Assembly: GCF_003633775.1 (NCBI RefSeq)
Contig: NZ_RBIN01000004.1
Location: 362,636 to 426,635, forward strand
Origin: Kushneria sinocarnis
GTDB taxonomy: Bacteria > Pseudomonadota > Gammaproteobacteria > Pseudomonadales > Halomonadaceae
DNA length: 64,000 nucleotides
Direction of reading: 5' to 3'
Below the pieces are notes generated by a model. It saw only the letters and a program-made list of their open reading frames with translations, ran no database searches and was not told the origin of the DNA. Made by a program: the position numbers and the translations under genes. This document shows, one piece after another, positions 1 through 9,542 of the stretch. Position 1 is the first letter of the stretch, and each line of letters begins with the position of its first letter.

Positions 1-1
1 G

Positions 2-115
2 CTGATTCCGCTGCTCTATTACGTGTCACGCAACCTGGTCAATCCGCAGCTCGAGGGCTGGCAGGACAACATCGAGGACAACCACCCCTCCCGCTGGGTG
101 AAGTTCTCGCCGTAA
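2..115 (+). CDS. Oligopeptide ABC transporter substrate-binding protein, C-terminal end (partial)
   Basis: Only the last 37 codons lie in the window; the frame opens at base 2 and ends with TAA at 113-115. The peptide contains NLVNPQLEGWQDN followed by a SRWVKFSP tail, the usual C-terminus of the SBP_bac_5 (OppA/DppA) family. The next gene carries the same NLVNPQLEGWQDN stretch and is nearly identical to it at DNA level, so this is a third tandem paralogue. It probably binds peptides in the periplasm for the OppBC permease encoded downstream. The family call rests on this similarity to complete neighbours; specificity cannot be read from the fragment. Confidence 0.85.
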   Translation: MIPLLYYVSRNLVNPQLEGWQDNIEDNHPSRWVKFSP

Positions 116-124
116 CCTTCCCCG

Positions 125-144
125 TGACCCACCCCGGTGGGTCA
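125..144. other. Perfect inverted repeat between tandem oppA genes
   Basis: TGACCCACC (125-133) and GGTGGGTCA (136-144) are exact reverse complements separated by CC. No T-run follows, so it is not a classical intrinsic terminator. It sits 10 bases after the stop of the first substrate-binding gene and could protect the upstream mRNA end or attenuate read-through, which is common after highly expressed binding-protein genes. That role is inferred. Confidence 0.55.
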
Positions 145-240
145 TTCACACGGACTCTCCCGCTACCGGCGACGCCTGTACCGGACGGATGAGAGCATGG
201 CGCCAGTGGCTTCACGGCAGACCAGGGGAAGAGGAACATC

Positions 241-1845
241 ATGGTGAAACATCGACTGGCGGCAATCGCCACCACCGCCGCATGGCTGACTGTCACCAGT
301 CTGACCGGGCAGGCGGCGACGCTGGACATCGGCACCCAGGGCGAGCCGGCCTCGCTCGACCCGGCCCGGGTCAACGGTACGGTCTTCGAGAACACCGTGC
401 TCGGCGATCTCTACGAGGGCCTGATCACGCTGGGCCCGGGCGGTGATTACCTGCCGGGGGTGGCGACCCGCTGGGAGACTTCCCCGGACGGGCGTCGCTG
501 GACCTTTCAGCTGCGCGACGATGCCCGCTGGTCCGATGGCGCGCCGGTCACGGCGCGGGATTTCGTGGTGGCCTTTCGCCGCGTGCTCGACCCGGCGACC
601 GCCTCGGTCTATGCCAGCCTGCTCTACCCGCTGCACAACGCCGAAGCCATCAGCCGCGGCGAGGCGCCGGTCGACTCGCTGGGGGTCACCGCACCCGATC
701 CGCATACGCTGGTCATCGAGCTCGACGACAACACCCCCTGGCTGCCCTCGCTGCTCGCCCACATCGTCACCTCGCCGGTGCCGGCCCATCTGATTGACCG
801 ATACGGCAGCCACTGGAACCGGATCGATCACATCGCCACCAACGGAGCCTTCACTCCCGAAAGCTGGCGCTCGCACGATCATATCGCCGCGGTGCGCAAC
901 CCGCACTTTCACGATGCCGACAGTGTCGCCCTCGACGGGGTCAACTACTACCCCGCCGAGGATCTGCAGGCCGGGCTGTCGCGCTTTCGTGCCGGCGAGC
1001 TCGATATCATGCGCGACTTCGATCCGCAGCGTTACCAGTGGCTGCAGGAGCATCTGGGCGATGCCGTGCATCTGCGCAACCAGCTGGCGACCTACTATTA
1101 CGCGCTGAATTCACGCCAGGGGCACCCCACCGCGGATCCCCGGGTGCGCGAAGCCCTCAATCTCGCCCTGCGCCGCCGGGTGATCACCGGGCAGATTCTC
1201 GAGGGCGCGGTCGAGCCCACCACCTCACTGGTCCCCGAAGGCATCAGTCACTACCGGCCCGAAGCGATGCCCGGGCTCGATCAGCCGATGGCGCAGCGCC
1301 TGGCCCGGGCACGCGAGCTGCTCGACGAGGCCGGCTACGGCCCCGACCATCCCCTCGAGCTGCGCCTGCGCTACAACTCGCGCGATGATCATCGCCGCAT
1401 TGCGGTGGCCGCCGCAGCCATGTGGCGCCCGCTCGGCATCAATGTCGAGCTGATCAACGCCGAATCCAGCGTGCACTACTCGAGCCTTGCCCAGGGGGAT
1501 TTCGATGTCGGCCGGGCCAGCTGGGTGGCCGACTTCGACGATGCCAGCAACTTTCTCGGCATCCTGCAAAGCGGCAATCCGAAGAATTACGGGGGGTATC
1601 ACAACCCACGCTTCGACCGGCTGATGCAGCAGGCCGCCGAAGAAACCTCGACCGAGCGACGCCAGACCCTGCTGGCGCAGGCCGAACAGGTGGCCATGAG
1701 CGACTACGCCATGGCCCCGATCTACTCCGACGCGTCGCGCAACCTGGTCAACCCGCAGCTCGAAGGCTGGCAGGACAACGCCATCAACCGTCATCTGGCA
1801 CGCTGGTTGCGTTTCCGGGAAGACGCGGACGCCGGACAGCCCTAA
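241..1845 (+). CDS. Oligopeptide ABC transporter substrate-binding protein (OppA-like)
   Basis: A 534-residue SBP_bac_5 protein that should capture peptides in the periplasm and deliver them to the OppB-OppC permease encoded downstream. The N-terminus is a cleavable signal peptide (positive start, hydrophobic core at about residues 6-20, GQA|A cleavage region) with no lipobox. The mature protein begins with the family pattern GTQGEPASLDPARV and has the signature region RDDARWSDGAPVTARDFV at about residues 90-107. ATG follows GGGGAAGAGG, a good ribosome site. It is the second of at least three tandem binding proteins, and its C-terminal NLVNPQLEGWQDN block is almost the same DNA as in the upstream copy. 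Peptide rather than nickel or sugar specificity is inferred from the Opp-type context. Confidence 0.93.
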   Translation: MVKHRLAAIATTAAWLTVTSLTGQAATLDIGTQGEPASLDPARVNGTVFENTVLGDLYEGLITLGPGGDYLPGVATRWETSPDGRRWTFQLRDDARWSDGAPVTARDFVVAFRRVLDPATASVYASLLYPLHNAEAISRGEAPVDSLGVTAPDPHTLVIELDDNTPWLPSLLAHIVTSPVPAHLIDRYGSHWNRIDHIATNGAFTPESWRSHDHIAAVRNPHFHDADSVALDGVNYYPAEDLQAGLSRFRAGELDIMRDFDPQRYQWLQEHLGDAVHLRNQLATYYYALNSRQGHPTADPRVREALNLALRRRVITGQILEGAVEPTTSLVPEGISHYRPEAMPGLDQPMAQRLARARELLDEAGYGPDHPLELRLRYNSRDDHRRIAVAAAAMWRPLGINVELINAESSVHYSSLAQGDFDVGRASWVADFDDASNFLGILQSGNPKNYGGYHNPRFDRLMQQAAEETSTERRQTLLAQAEQVAMSDYAMAPIYSDASRNLVNPQLEGWQDNAINRHLARWLRFREDADAGQP

Positions 1846-1894
1846 CAACAATCATGGCCCGGCCTCAGGCCAGGAGCCATCACGGGACAATGAC

Positions 1895-3505
1895 ATGAGA
1901 CTGACAACGCTGATGGGGGTGGGCGCCCTGTGCGCCCTGCTCGCCACGGGGCCGCTCCCGGCCGGTGCTGGCGAACCCGATGAAGCCGCCGTGCTGCATC
2001 GGGCCAACGGGGCGGAGCCCTCGTCTCTGGACCCGCAGCTCGGCACCGGGAGCTGGGAATCCAACATCACCGGTGATCTGTTCGAGGGACTGCTGGCACG
2101 CGATGCCGCCGGAGAGCTCATCCCGGGCGTGGCGCAGCGCTGGGACGTCTCGGCTGACGGGCTGACCTATACCTTCCATCTGCGGGAGAATGCCCGCTGG
2201 TCGGATGGCACGCCGGTCACGGCCGGAGATTTCGTCTACGCCTGGCGGCGCCTGCTCTCCCCCGAACTGGGCGCCGCCTACGCCTACCTGCTGTTCCCGG
2301 TCGCCAACGCACGCGCCATCAATCACGGCGAGCAGGCGGCGGAGACGCTCGGCGTGCAGGCCGTCGACGAGCACACGCTGACGGTCACTCTGACGCGACC
2401 GACCGGCTACTTTCCCGAGCTGCTGGCGCATCCCTCGACCTTCCCGGTACCCGAGCAGGCCATTCGTGCCCATGGCAGCCGCTGGACCCAGCCGGGCAAC
2501 ATGGTCTCCAACGGCGCCTTCGAGCTCACCGAGTGGGTCTCGCACGGCCACATCACGGCCCGGCGCAATGCCGATTTCCATGATGCCGCCGGCGTCTCCC
2601 TGCAGGCAGTGACGTACTATCCGATCGACGACGCCCGGGCCGCGCTCAACCGCTTTCGCACCGGCGAGATGGACATGATCGACTCCGTGCCCACCGACCG
2701 GCTCGACTGGGCAAGACGGAGCATGCCCCGGGCGCTGCATGTCAGCCCGATGCTCGGCACCTTCTACTTCGCCTTCAATCAACGCGAGGGCAGCGTGCTC
2801 ACCGACCGCCGCATCCGCGAAGCGCTCAATCTGGCCACCCGGCGGCGCATCATCACCGAAAGGATCACCCGGCTCGATCAACCCCCCGCCTGGTCGCTCG
2901 TCCCGGACGCCATCGATCATTACGACGGCCCCCGCTTCGACTTTGCCGACAGCCCCCTGGAAGAGCGGATGGCCCGCGCCCGGCAGCTGATGCAGGACGC
3001 CGGCTACAGCCCGGCGCATCCCCTGAAGCTGACCATCGACTACATCACCAACCCGGAAACCCGGCGCATTCCGGTGGCACTGGCCGCCATGTGGCAACCG
3101 CTCGGGGTGGACGTCACGCTCATCAACAGCGATGCCGCGGTCTACTACGCCAAACTGCGTCAGGGAGACTTCCAGATCGGCATGGCGCCCTGGGTTGCCG
3201 ACTACAACGATGCCAGCAACTTCCTCGATCTGTTCCGAAGCGGCGTGCCCAACAACCATTCCGGCTATCACCATCCGGCCTATGACCGGCTGATGGCCGA
3301 GGCCGGCGAAACGCTCGATCCCGGCAAGCGGGCCCGGCTCATGGCCGATGCCGAGCAGCGGCTGCTCGATGACGCGGCCCTGCTGCCACTGTATTTTTAT
3401 GTCAGGGCCGTCATGGTATCGCCCCGCCTGACCGGCTGGCAGGAGAACCCGCTGGATATCCATCCGAGCCGCTGGATCCGCTTCCGATCCGGCACCGGCC
3501 AGTGA
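1895..3505 (+). CDS. Oligopeptide ABC transporter substrate-binding protein (OppA-like)
   Basis: A 536-residue periplasmic binding protein of the SBP_bac_5 family and paralogue of the preceding gene (shared order ARWSDGTPVTAGDFVYAWRR, GVPNNHSGYHHPAYDRLM). It has a Sec signal peptide (MRLTTLMGVGALCALLATG, cleavage near GAG|EP). GGGA lies 7 bases before ATG. The C-terminus ends in SRWIRFRSG, the usual last strand. Because the permease and ATPase genes follow directly, it is the most likely binding partner of this OppBCDF unit; the tandem paralogues may extend the range of peptides accepted. The spacing of 49 bases from the previous gene suggests one transcript. Confidence 0.93.
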   Translation: MRLTTLMGVGALCALLATGPLPAGAGEPDEAAVLHRANGAEPSSLDPQLGTGSWESNITGDLFEGLLARDAAGELIPGVAQRWDVSADGLTYTFHLRENARWSDGTPVTAGDFVYAWRRLLSPELGAAYAYLLFPVANARAINHGEQAAETLGVQAVDEHTLTVTLTRPTGYFPELLAHPSTFPVPEQAIRAHGSRWTQPGNMVSNGAFELTEWVSHGHITARRNADFHDAAGVSLQAVTYYPIDDARAALNRFRTGEMDMIDSVPTDRLDWARRSMPRALHVSPMLGTFYFAFNQREGSVLTDRRIREALNLATRRRIITERITRLDQPPAWSLVPDAIDHYDGPRFDFADSPLEERMARARQLMQDAGYSPAHPLKLTIDYITNPETRRIPVALAAMWQPLGVDVTLINSDAAVYYAKLRQGDFQIGMAPWVADYNDASNFLDLFRSGVPNNHSGYHHPAYDRLMAEAGETLDPGKRARLMADAEQRLLDDAALLPLYFYVRAVMVSPRLTGWQENPLDIHPSRWIRFRSGTGQ

Positions 3506-3556
3506 GCCCGCCTCCATGACCCCGACTGCTGCACCATCGCAAAGAGAGCACCACGC

Positions 3557-4483
3557 ATGCTGACCTATACCGCCAAACGGCTGGCCATGGCGATCCCGAC
3601 CCTGCTGATCGTCATCACCGTATCGTTCTTCCTGATGCGCGTGGCCCCCGGCGGGCCTTTCGACGGCGAACGCCAGCTGCCGCCCGAGATCGAAAACAAC
3701 CTGCGTGCGGCCTACCACCTCGATGAACCGCTGCCGATGCAGTATCTGCGCTACATGGGCAATCTGCTGCAGGGCGATTTCGGTCCGTCGTTCAAGTACA
3801 AGGATTTCTCGGTCACCCAGCTGATCCTGCAGGGGTTTCCGGTCAGCCTCGAACTCGGCGGGCTGGCCATCGGGCTGGCGCTGATCATCGGCCTGCCGCT
3901 GGGGGTGATCGCCGCACTCCGGCGCAACTCCACCGTCGACTACATGGTGATGGGCATCGCGCTGGGCGGCATTGCCGTTCCCAACTTCGTGATCGCGCCG
4001 ATTCTGGCACTGGTTTTCGGCGTACTGCTCGCCTGGCTGCCGGCAGGCGGCTGGAATGGCGGCGCACTGCCCAACCTGGTGCTGCCGGTGATCGCGCTGG
4101 CGATCCAGCAGATTGCCTATATCGCGCGCATGATGCGGGCCTCGATGATCGAGACCCTCGGCAGCCACTTCATTCGTACCGCCCGTGCCAAGGGGCTCTC
4201 CGAGCGCCAGGTGATCTGGCGTCACGCCCTGCGCCCGTCGATGCTGCCGGTCATCTCCTATCTCGGCCCGGCGATCGCCGGCATCATCACCGGCTCGGTG
4301 GTGATCGAACAGATCTTCGGGCTGCCCGGCATCGGCCGCTACTTCGTGCAGGGCGCGCTCAATCGCGACTACACCCTGGTGATGGGCACGGTCGTGTTCT
4401 ATGGCGTGCTGATCGTGCTGATGAATCTGGTGGTCGACCTGCTCTACTCCGCGCTCGACCCGCAAATCCGCTATGACGACTGA
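3557..4483 (+). CDS. oppB: Oligopeptide ABC transporter permease OppB
   Basis: A 308-residue inner-membrane permease of the binding-protein-dependent transport family, DppB/OppB branch. It starts MLTYTAKRLAMAIPTLL, the typical N-terminal helix, followed by VTVSFFLMRVAPGGPFDGER. The cytoplasmic EAA loop that contacts the ATPase is seen as HFIRTARAKGLSERQVIWRH (about residues 209-228). Five to six hydrophobic segments are visible. The length matches E. coli OppB (306). It is the first permease gene after the binding proteins and is followed 18 bases later by oppC. Confidence 0.93.
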   Translation: MLTYTAKRLAMAIPTLLIVITVSFFLMRVAPGGPFDGERQLPPEIENNLRAAYHLDEPLPMQYLRYMGNLLQGDFGPSFKYKDFSVTQLILQGFPVSLELGGLAIGLALIIGLPLGVIAALRRNSTVDYMVMGIALGGIAVPNFVIAPILALVFGVLLAWLPAGGWNGGALPNLVLPVIALAIQQIAYIARMMRASMIETLGSHFIRTARAKGLSERQVIWRHALRPSMLPVISYLGPAIAGIITGSVVIEQIFGLPGIGRYFVQGALNRDYTLVMGTVVFYGVLIVLMNLVVDLLYSALDPQIRYDD

Positions 4484-4501
4484 CCTTCGGACCCTCTGCT
4501 C

Positions 4502-5443
4502 ATGACCAGTCACACTTCTACCCATGACGGTTTCGAAGACCGCCACGACCGGCCGGCCGGCAATCCCAACCCGCCCCCGGAACCCGATCCGGGGCCCGGC
4601 GAGAGCCTGGGTCGCGAAGCCTGGCGCCGGCTGAGGCAGAACCACGCGGCCATGTTCAGCCTCGGGCTGCTGGTCGTGATCACCATCGCCTGCGTGGCCG
4701 GCCCCTGGCTCTCCCCGTGGGGGCTGGCTGACGTCGACTGGAATGCCTTCGGCGTGCCACCGACGCTGGAAGGCATGCACCTGCTCGGCACCGATGCCAA
4801 CGGCCGCGATCTGCTCACCCGTACGCTCTATGGCGGCCGCGTATCGCTGTCGGTGGCACTGGTCGCGACCGTGGTCAGCCTGGTGATCGGCGTGCTCTAT
4901 GGCGCCATCTCAGGGTATGTCGGCGGGCGCACCGACAATCTGATGATGCGGTTTGTCGACATCATGTACTCGCTGCCATTCATGTTCCTGGTGATCCTGC
5001 TGATGGTGGTATTCGGTCGCAATATCTTCCTGATCTATGCCGCCATCGGGGCCGTGGAGTGGCTCGACATGGCGCGCATCGTGCGCGGCCAGACGCTGGC
5101 GCTCAAGCGGCGCGAGTTCATCGAGGCCGCCCACGCGCTGGGCGTGAAGGACAGCCGCATCATCACCCGCCACCTGATTCCCAACACCCTCGGCCCGGTG
5201 ATCATCTACGTCACGCTGACCGTGCCCAAGGTGATCCTGCTGGAGAGTTTCCTCTCCTTCCTCGGTCTCGGCGTGCAGGAACCGCTGACCAGCTGGGGCG
5301 TGCTGATCAGCGAAGGCACCGATCAGATGCAGAGTGCGCCCTGGATGCTGCTGGTGCCGGCGGTATGCCTCGCCCTCACCCTCTTCTGTCTCAACTTCCT
5401 CGGCGATGGGCTGCGTGACGCCCTCGATCCGCGGACGCGCTAG
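4502..5443 (+). CDS. oppC: Oligopeptide ABC transporter permease OppC
   Basis: A 313-residue permease that pairs with OppB. A polar, proline-rich N-terminal tail of about 40 residues precedes the first membrane segment (MFSLGLLVVITIACVAG). The OppC N-domain motif LLGTDANGRDLLTRTLYGGR and the EAA loop EFIEAAHALGVKDSRIITRH are clear, followed by LLESFLSFLGLGVQEPLTSW. No convincing ribosome site is seen before ATG 4502, so translation may be coupled to oppB 18 bases upstream. The next gene starts 10 bases after its stop. Confidence 0.93.
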   Translation: MTSHTSTHDGFEDRHDRPAGNPNPPPEPDPGPGESLGREAWRRLRQNHAAMFSLGLLVVITIACVAGPWLSPWGLADVDWNAFGVPPTLEGMHLLGTDANGRDLLTRTLYGGRVSLSVALVATVVSLVIGVLYGAISGYVGGRTDNLMMRFVDIMYSLPFMFLVILLMVVFGRNIFLIYAAIGAVEWLDMARIVRGQTLALKRREFIEAAHALGVKDSRIITRHLIPNTLGPVIIYVTLTVPKVILLESFLSFLGLGVQEPLTSWGVLISEGTDQMQSAPWMLLVPAVCLALTLFCLNFLGDGLRDALDPRTR

Positions 5444-5453
5444 GAGCACGACC

Positions 5454-7058
5454 ATGTCGACACCGCTACTTGAAATCGACAACCTGCAGGTCGACTTCCG
5501 GCTGCCCACCGGCACCGTCAGCGCCGTTCGGGGCGTCAGCTTCTCGATCCACGAGGGCGAGACCATGGCGCTGGTGGGTGAATCCGGCTCCGGCAAGTCG
5601 GTGACCTCGACCGCGCTGATGCGGCTGCTGCCGGAAATGACCCATATCAGCGGCAGCGCCCGGCTGGGCGAGCAGGAGCTGCTGAAGATCTCCCCGCGCC
5701 AGATGCGCCGGGTGCGCGGCGACGAGATGTCGATGATCTTCCAGGAGCCGATGACCTCGCTCAACCCCCTGCACCGCATCGGCCGGCAGATTGCCGAGGT
5801 GCTCGAACGCCATCGCGGCATGACCGGGCAGAAGGCGCAGCAGCGGGTGCTGGAGCTGCTGCGCCAGGTGGGCATTCCCGAGCCCGAGCGACGCGTGCGC
5901 AGCTATCCCCATGAACTCTCCGGCGGCCAGCGCCAGCGCGTGATGATCGCCATCGCGCTGGCGTGCGAGCCGAAGCTCTTGATCGCCGACGAGCCCACCA
6001 CGGCGCTCGATGTCACCGTCCAGGCGCAGATTCTGGCGCTGCTGAAGGATCTGCAGCAGCGCTACGGCATGGCGATCCTGTTCATCACCCATGACCTGAC
6101 CCTGGTGCGCCACTTCGCCGAGCGCGTGTGCGTGATGCGCCATGGCGAAATCGTCGAGTCGGGCGACACCGCCACCGTCTTTGAACGGCCGCAGCACGAC
6201 TACACCCGCATGCTGCTCGATGCCGAGCCCAGCGGCACCAAGGCCGCCGTCGACACGCAGGCGCCGATGCTGCTTGAAGCCAGCGATATCCGGGTCCGCT
6301 TTCCGATCAGAAAGCGTCTGTTCGGCAGGAGCGAGTATTTCGAAGCGGTACGCGGTATCACGCTGAACATTCGGCGCGGCCAGACGGTCGGCATCGTCGG
6401 CGAATCCGGTTCCGGCAAGTCCACCCTGGGCCGGGCGCTGCTGCGGCTGCTCGAAAGCCAGGGCTCGATCACCTTCGACAACACCGATATCACCCACCTC
6501 GACAAGTCCGCCATGCGACCGCTGCGCTCGCGCATGCAGGTCGTCTTCCAGGACCCGTTCGGCTCGCTCTCGCCACGCCAGACGGTCGGCGAGATCATCA
6601 GCGAGGGGCTGCGGGTGCACTATCCGGAGCTCGGTCGCCGCGAGCGCGAAGCCCGCATCATCGAAGCGCTGCAGGAAGTCTCGCTCGATCCGGCCATGCG
6701 CCGGCGCTACCCGCACGAGTTCTCCGGTGGCCAGCGCCAGCGGATTGCCATCGCCCGGGCGCTGGTGCTCAAGCCCCGCTTTCTGCTGCTCGACGAGCCC
6801 ACCTCCGCACTTGATCGCTCGGTGCAGATGACGGTCATCAGGCTGCTGCGCGAAATTCAGCGCCGCCATGACCTGACCTATCTGTTCATCAGCCACGACC
6901 TGGCGGTGGTGCGCGCGCTCTCCGATACCGTGCTGGTGATGAAGGAGGGCCAGGTCGTCGAGCACGGTACTTCCGAAACCATTTTCACCCGGCCGCGCGA
7001 GACGTACACGAAGACACTGCTGAAAGCCGCGTTCATGAGCAGCGAGCACGCTGCCTGA
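5454..7058 (+). CDS. oppDF: Fused OppD-OppF peptide ABC transporter ATPase
   Basis: A 534-residue protein with two complete ABC ATPase domains in one chain. Domain 1 has Walker A GESGSGKS (residues 42-49), signature LSGGQRQR and Walker B LLIADEP. Domain 2 repeats [16 protein letters not shown] and FLLLDEP, each with an OppD/OppF-type C-terminal extension. It powers peptide import through OppBC. The frame is open further upstream, but ATG 5454 is chosen because AGGAG sits just before it and [15 protein letters not shown] is the standard start. Fusion of OppD and OppF into one gene is known in several proteobacteria (YejF and GsiA types), so it is not unique. Confidence 0.93.
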   Translation: MSTPLLEIDNLQVDFRLPTGTVSAVRGVSFSIHEGETMALVGESGSGKSVTSTALMRLLPEMTHISGSARLGEQELLKISPRQMRRVRGDEMSMIFQEPMTSLNPLHRIGRQIAEVLERHRGMTGQKAQQRVLELLRQVGIPEPERRVRSYPHELSGGQRQRVMIAIALACEPKLLIADEPTTALDVTVQAQILALLKDLQQRYGMAILFITHDLTLVRHFAERVCVMRHGEIVESGDTATVFERPQHDYTRMLLDAEPSGTKAAVDTQAPMLLEASDIRVRFPIRKRLFGRSEYFEAVRGITLNIRRGQTVGIVGESGSGKSTLGRALLRLLESQGSITFDNTDITHLDKSAMRPLRSRMQVVFQDPFGSLSPRQTVGEIISEGLRVHYPELGRREREARIIEALQEVSLDPAMRRRYPHEFSGGQRQRIAIARALVLKPRFLLLDEPTSALDRSVQMTVIRLLREIQRRHDLTYLFISHDLAVVRALSDTVLVMKEGQVVEHGTSETIFTRPRETYTKTLLKAAFMSSEHAA

Positions 7059-7104
7059 CCAACACCGGATACCAACCGCACAACAACAAGAGGTCTACCT
7101 TGCG

Positions 7105-8970
7105 ATGCATTACAGAACAGCTCGTCTCCTGCCGACCACCACCCTGCTGCTGGCGCTGCTGCCGGGAGTGACCAGCCCGGTCATGGCCGCGCAGGCGAGT
7201 CGCGGTACTTCGAACGACGGCGCTTCTGCCGGAACATGGCAGCTTGAGGATCTCTACGCCTCGCCCGCCGCCTGGCAGCAGTCCTACGAACAGGTTTCGC
7301 AGGCCATCGACGGGCTGGATCGCTTCCGGGGGCACCTGACCGACAGTCCGCAGGCCCTGGCCGAAGCGCTGGACGCCGTGCGGCTGAACGCCTATGCCAG
7401 CCTCCGGGCGGACGAGGATCTGCGCAACAGTACCGCCCAGGAGCGCAACAACCGGGCCACGCGCCTGATGGCGCACTACGGCGAAGTGACCGGCTATATT
7501 CGTCCCGAACTGACCGGCATGGACCAGTCGACACTGGCCGAGTGGGCGGCCCGGCCGGTGCTGAAGGTCCACCGCCGGTTTCTGGAAAACGTGATGCGCG
7601 AGGCCCCGCATACCCTGGCGCGCCCCACGGAGTCGGCACTGGCGGCGCTTGCACCGGTCACGACCACGGGCAACACCTATTCGCTGCTGACCAATTCCGA
7701 CATCGCCTGGCCGAGCCTTGCCATCGACGGCAAGTCGCGCACCCTGGATCAGGCCGGCTATTCCCGCTGGCGGGAGTCGGAAGATCGCGATGTGCGCCGC
7801 CGGGTGTTCGAAACCTTCTGGCCGGTCTGGCAGCAGTACGAAACCACCTTCGGCGCCCTGCTGGGCAATCAGGTGCTCGAGCATGTCATCGAGGCACGCC
7901 TGCGCCACTACGACAGCGCCCTGGCGGCCGCCGTCAGCAGTAACGACATCCCGGCGGCGGTCTATCACCAGCTGATCCGCTCCGCCAATCAACACCTGCC
8001 GACCCTGCATCGCTACCTGAAGCTGCGTCAGCGCATGCTCGGCGTTGAACAGCTGCACTACTACGACATCTATCCGCCACTGGTCACGAGTGAACGCCGG
8101 TTTACCATCGACGATGCCCGCCGCCTGACCCGGGCGGCAACCCGCCCGCTGGGGGCGCACTACTCGAAACTGCTCGAACGGGCGACCGACTCGCCCTGGA
8201 CCAGCGTCTACCCGCAACGCGGCAAGCGCTCCGGCGCCTACATGAATGGTTCGGCCTACGATGTCCATCCCTATGTACTGATGAACTTCAATGGCGCCTA
8301 CGGGGATGTCTCCACCTACGCCCACGAATGGGGCCATGGCATTCACTCCATGCTGGCCGATGAGTCGCAGCCCTACGCAACCTCGGATTACCCCATCTTC
8401 ACCGCGGAAGTGGCCTCCACCACCAATGAAGAGCTGCTGATCGATGACATGATCCGTCAGGCCGACAATGACCGGGAGAAACTCTTCTATATCGGCCAGG
8501 CGCTGGAATCACTGCGCGGCACCTTCTTCCGTCAGACCCAGTTTGCCGAATTCGAGCTGGCCATCCATGAAGCCGCCGAACAGGGTACCCCGCTCTCCGG
8601 CAAGCGCATGACGCAGATGTATGGCGACATCCTGAAGAAATACTACGGTGTCGAGCAGGGCGTTACCGCGATCAACCCGGACTTCTTCATCGAGTGGGCC
8701 TACATTCCGCATTTCTATTACAACTTTTACGTCTACCAGTACGCTACCTCGATCACGGCAGCCCACCACTTTGCCAGTGCCCTGAAACGGGATCCCGAAA
8801 AGGTACGCGCTACCTATCTGAACGTATTGTCGAGCGGCGGCAGTGACAGCGGCTACCGGTTGCTGAAACAGGCAGGTGTCGATCTGGCCACTCCTCAGCC
8901 CTATGACGCGCTGATGGACTACATGAACGAGCTGATGGATCAGGCCGAAACCCTGCTCGAGCGTTCCTGA
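7105..8970 (+). CDS. pepF: Exported M3-family oligoendopeptidase (PepF-like)
   Basis: A 621-residue zinc metallopeptidase of family M3, PepF branch, which cleaves short peptides inside the chain. The zinc site is AHEWGHGIHSM (H407, E408, H411) with the third ligand E435 in FTAEVASTTNEELL. Unlike most PepF proteins, which are cytoplasmic, it begins with a Sec-type signal (polar start, hydrophobic TTTLLLALLPGV, cleavage near VMA|AQA), so periplasmic action is likely. It lies 46 bases after the peptide-transport ATPase and is followed by a terminator, so it probably ends the opp transcript. Trimming imported oligopeptides before binding by OppA is inferred from this position. Confidence 0.92.
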   Translation: MHYRTARLLPTTTLLLALLPGVTSPVMAAQASRGTSNDGASAGTWQLEDLYASPAAWQQSYEQVSQAIDGLDRFRGHLTDSPQALAEALDAVRLNAYASLRADEDLRNSTAQERNNRATRLMAHYGEVTGYIRPELTGMDQSTLAEWAARPVLKVHRRFLENVMREAPHTLARPTESALAALAPVTTTGNTYSLLTNSDIAWPSLAIDGKSRTLDQAGYSRWRESEDRDVRRRVFETFWPVWQQYETTFGALLGNQVLEHVIEARLRHYDSALAAAVSSNDIPAAVYHQLIRSANQHLPTLHRYLKLRQRMLGVEQLHYYDIYPPLVTSERRFTIDDARRLTRAATRPLGAHYSKLLERATDSPWTSVYPQRGKRSGAYMNGSAYDVHPYVLMNFNGAYGDVSTYAHEWGHGIHSMLADESQPYATSDYPIFTAEVASTTNEELLIDDMIRQADNDREKLFYIGQALESLRGTFFRQTQFAEFELAIHEAAEQGTPLSGKRMTQMYGDILKKYYGVEQGVTAINPDFFIEWAYIPHFYYNFYVYQYATSITAAHHFASALKRDPEKVRATYLNVLSSGGSDSGYRLLKQAGVDLATPQPYDALMDYMNELMDQAETLLERS

Positions 8971-8995
8971 GCGACGACTGTCCCCCTCCCTGCAG

Positions 8996-9023
8996 GAGCC
9001 GCCGGCAATCTGGCGGCTCTTTT
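8996..9023 (+). terminator. Rho-independent terminator after pepF
   Basis: GAGCCGCC (8996-9003) pairs with GGCGGCTC (9012-9019), an 8-bp stem with an 8-base loop followed by TTTT. It begins 25 bases after the pepF stop and closes the opp-pepF unit. Confidence 0.88.
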
Positions 9024-9542
9024 GTTCGACACGCCCCTCAATGGCGCCAAAACAGTGCAGCCCTCCAAAAGCGCCTTTTTTTGGTTCATTTCCTGATAAA
9101 GGCCTCGTCATGAGGCATTCCTGCAAATATCAATCTTTAATTAAATTCGTCCTTTTCCTGCTTCAGACGCTCCCATCAATGCCTTCAACCCTGCCCTCCT
9201 GCCAGGTCATCATTAGAAATTTTCATTATTGAATATTCAGCTGATCAAACGCCGCACCCTCTCTCCCACTCATGGCGTAATGCCACCTTTTCCGAATCTT
9301 ATCCGCACGATTGGGCCTCTCCCGGCTGCCGGAACAAGGCAGATTCCGACGCTTCATCACGACGGCATCGCCCGCCCACAACCTGATTTTAATTCAGCAT
9401 CAGTGGCCCGGGCCGAGAGTGGCATTTCAATGGCACACTAATTGCTTACCTGAATAAATATCGCCCGCTGAGCGGGGATCAGTCACGCCCCGGCTGACCA
9501 TCCGGGGGTCGCTCGCAATGACCTGCCAATAAAAGAGACAAC
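9024..9542. other. AT-rich intergenic region before tonB
   Basis: About 500 bases without a credible gene; the short open frames here have no ribosome site or family look. The part from about 9060 to 9240 is much richer in A and T than the rest of the window (for example CAATCTTTAATTAAATTCG). It contains a small hairpin GCCTC-GTCAT-GAGGC (9102-9116) and another, CCCGC-TGA-GCGGG (9464-9476). The promoter of the tonB cluster must lie here, but I could not pick a -35/-10 pair with confidence; TGAATAAATA at 9451-9460 is the most -10-like stretch. No clear Fur box was seen. Confidence 0.6.

Noticed and set aside
1880..4780. A 966-codon open frame on the minus strand opposite oppA and oppB
   Set aside because: It lies fully opposite well-recognised genes, is His/Gln/Arg-rich with no family pattern, and arises from GC-rich codon positions.
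9041..9232. A 63-codon frame in the AT-rich gap after pepF
   Set aside because: It overlaps the terminator region, has no ribosome site and no pattern.
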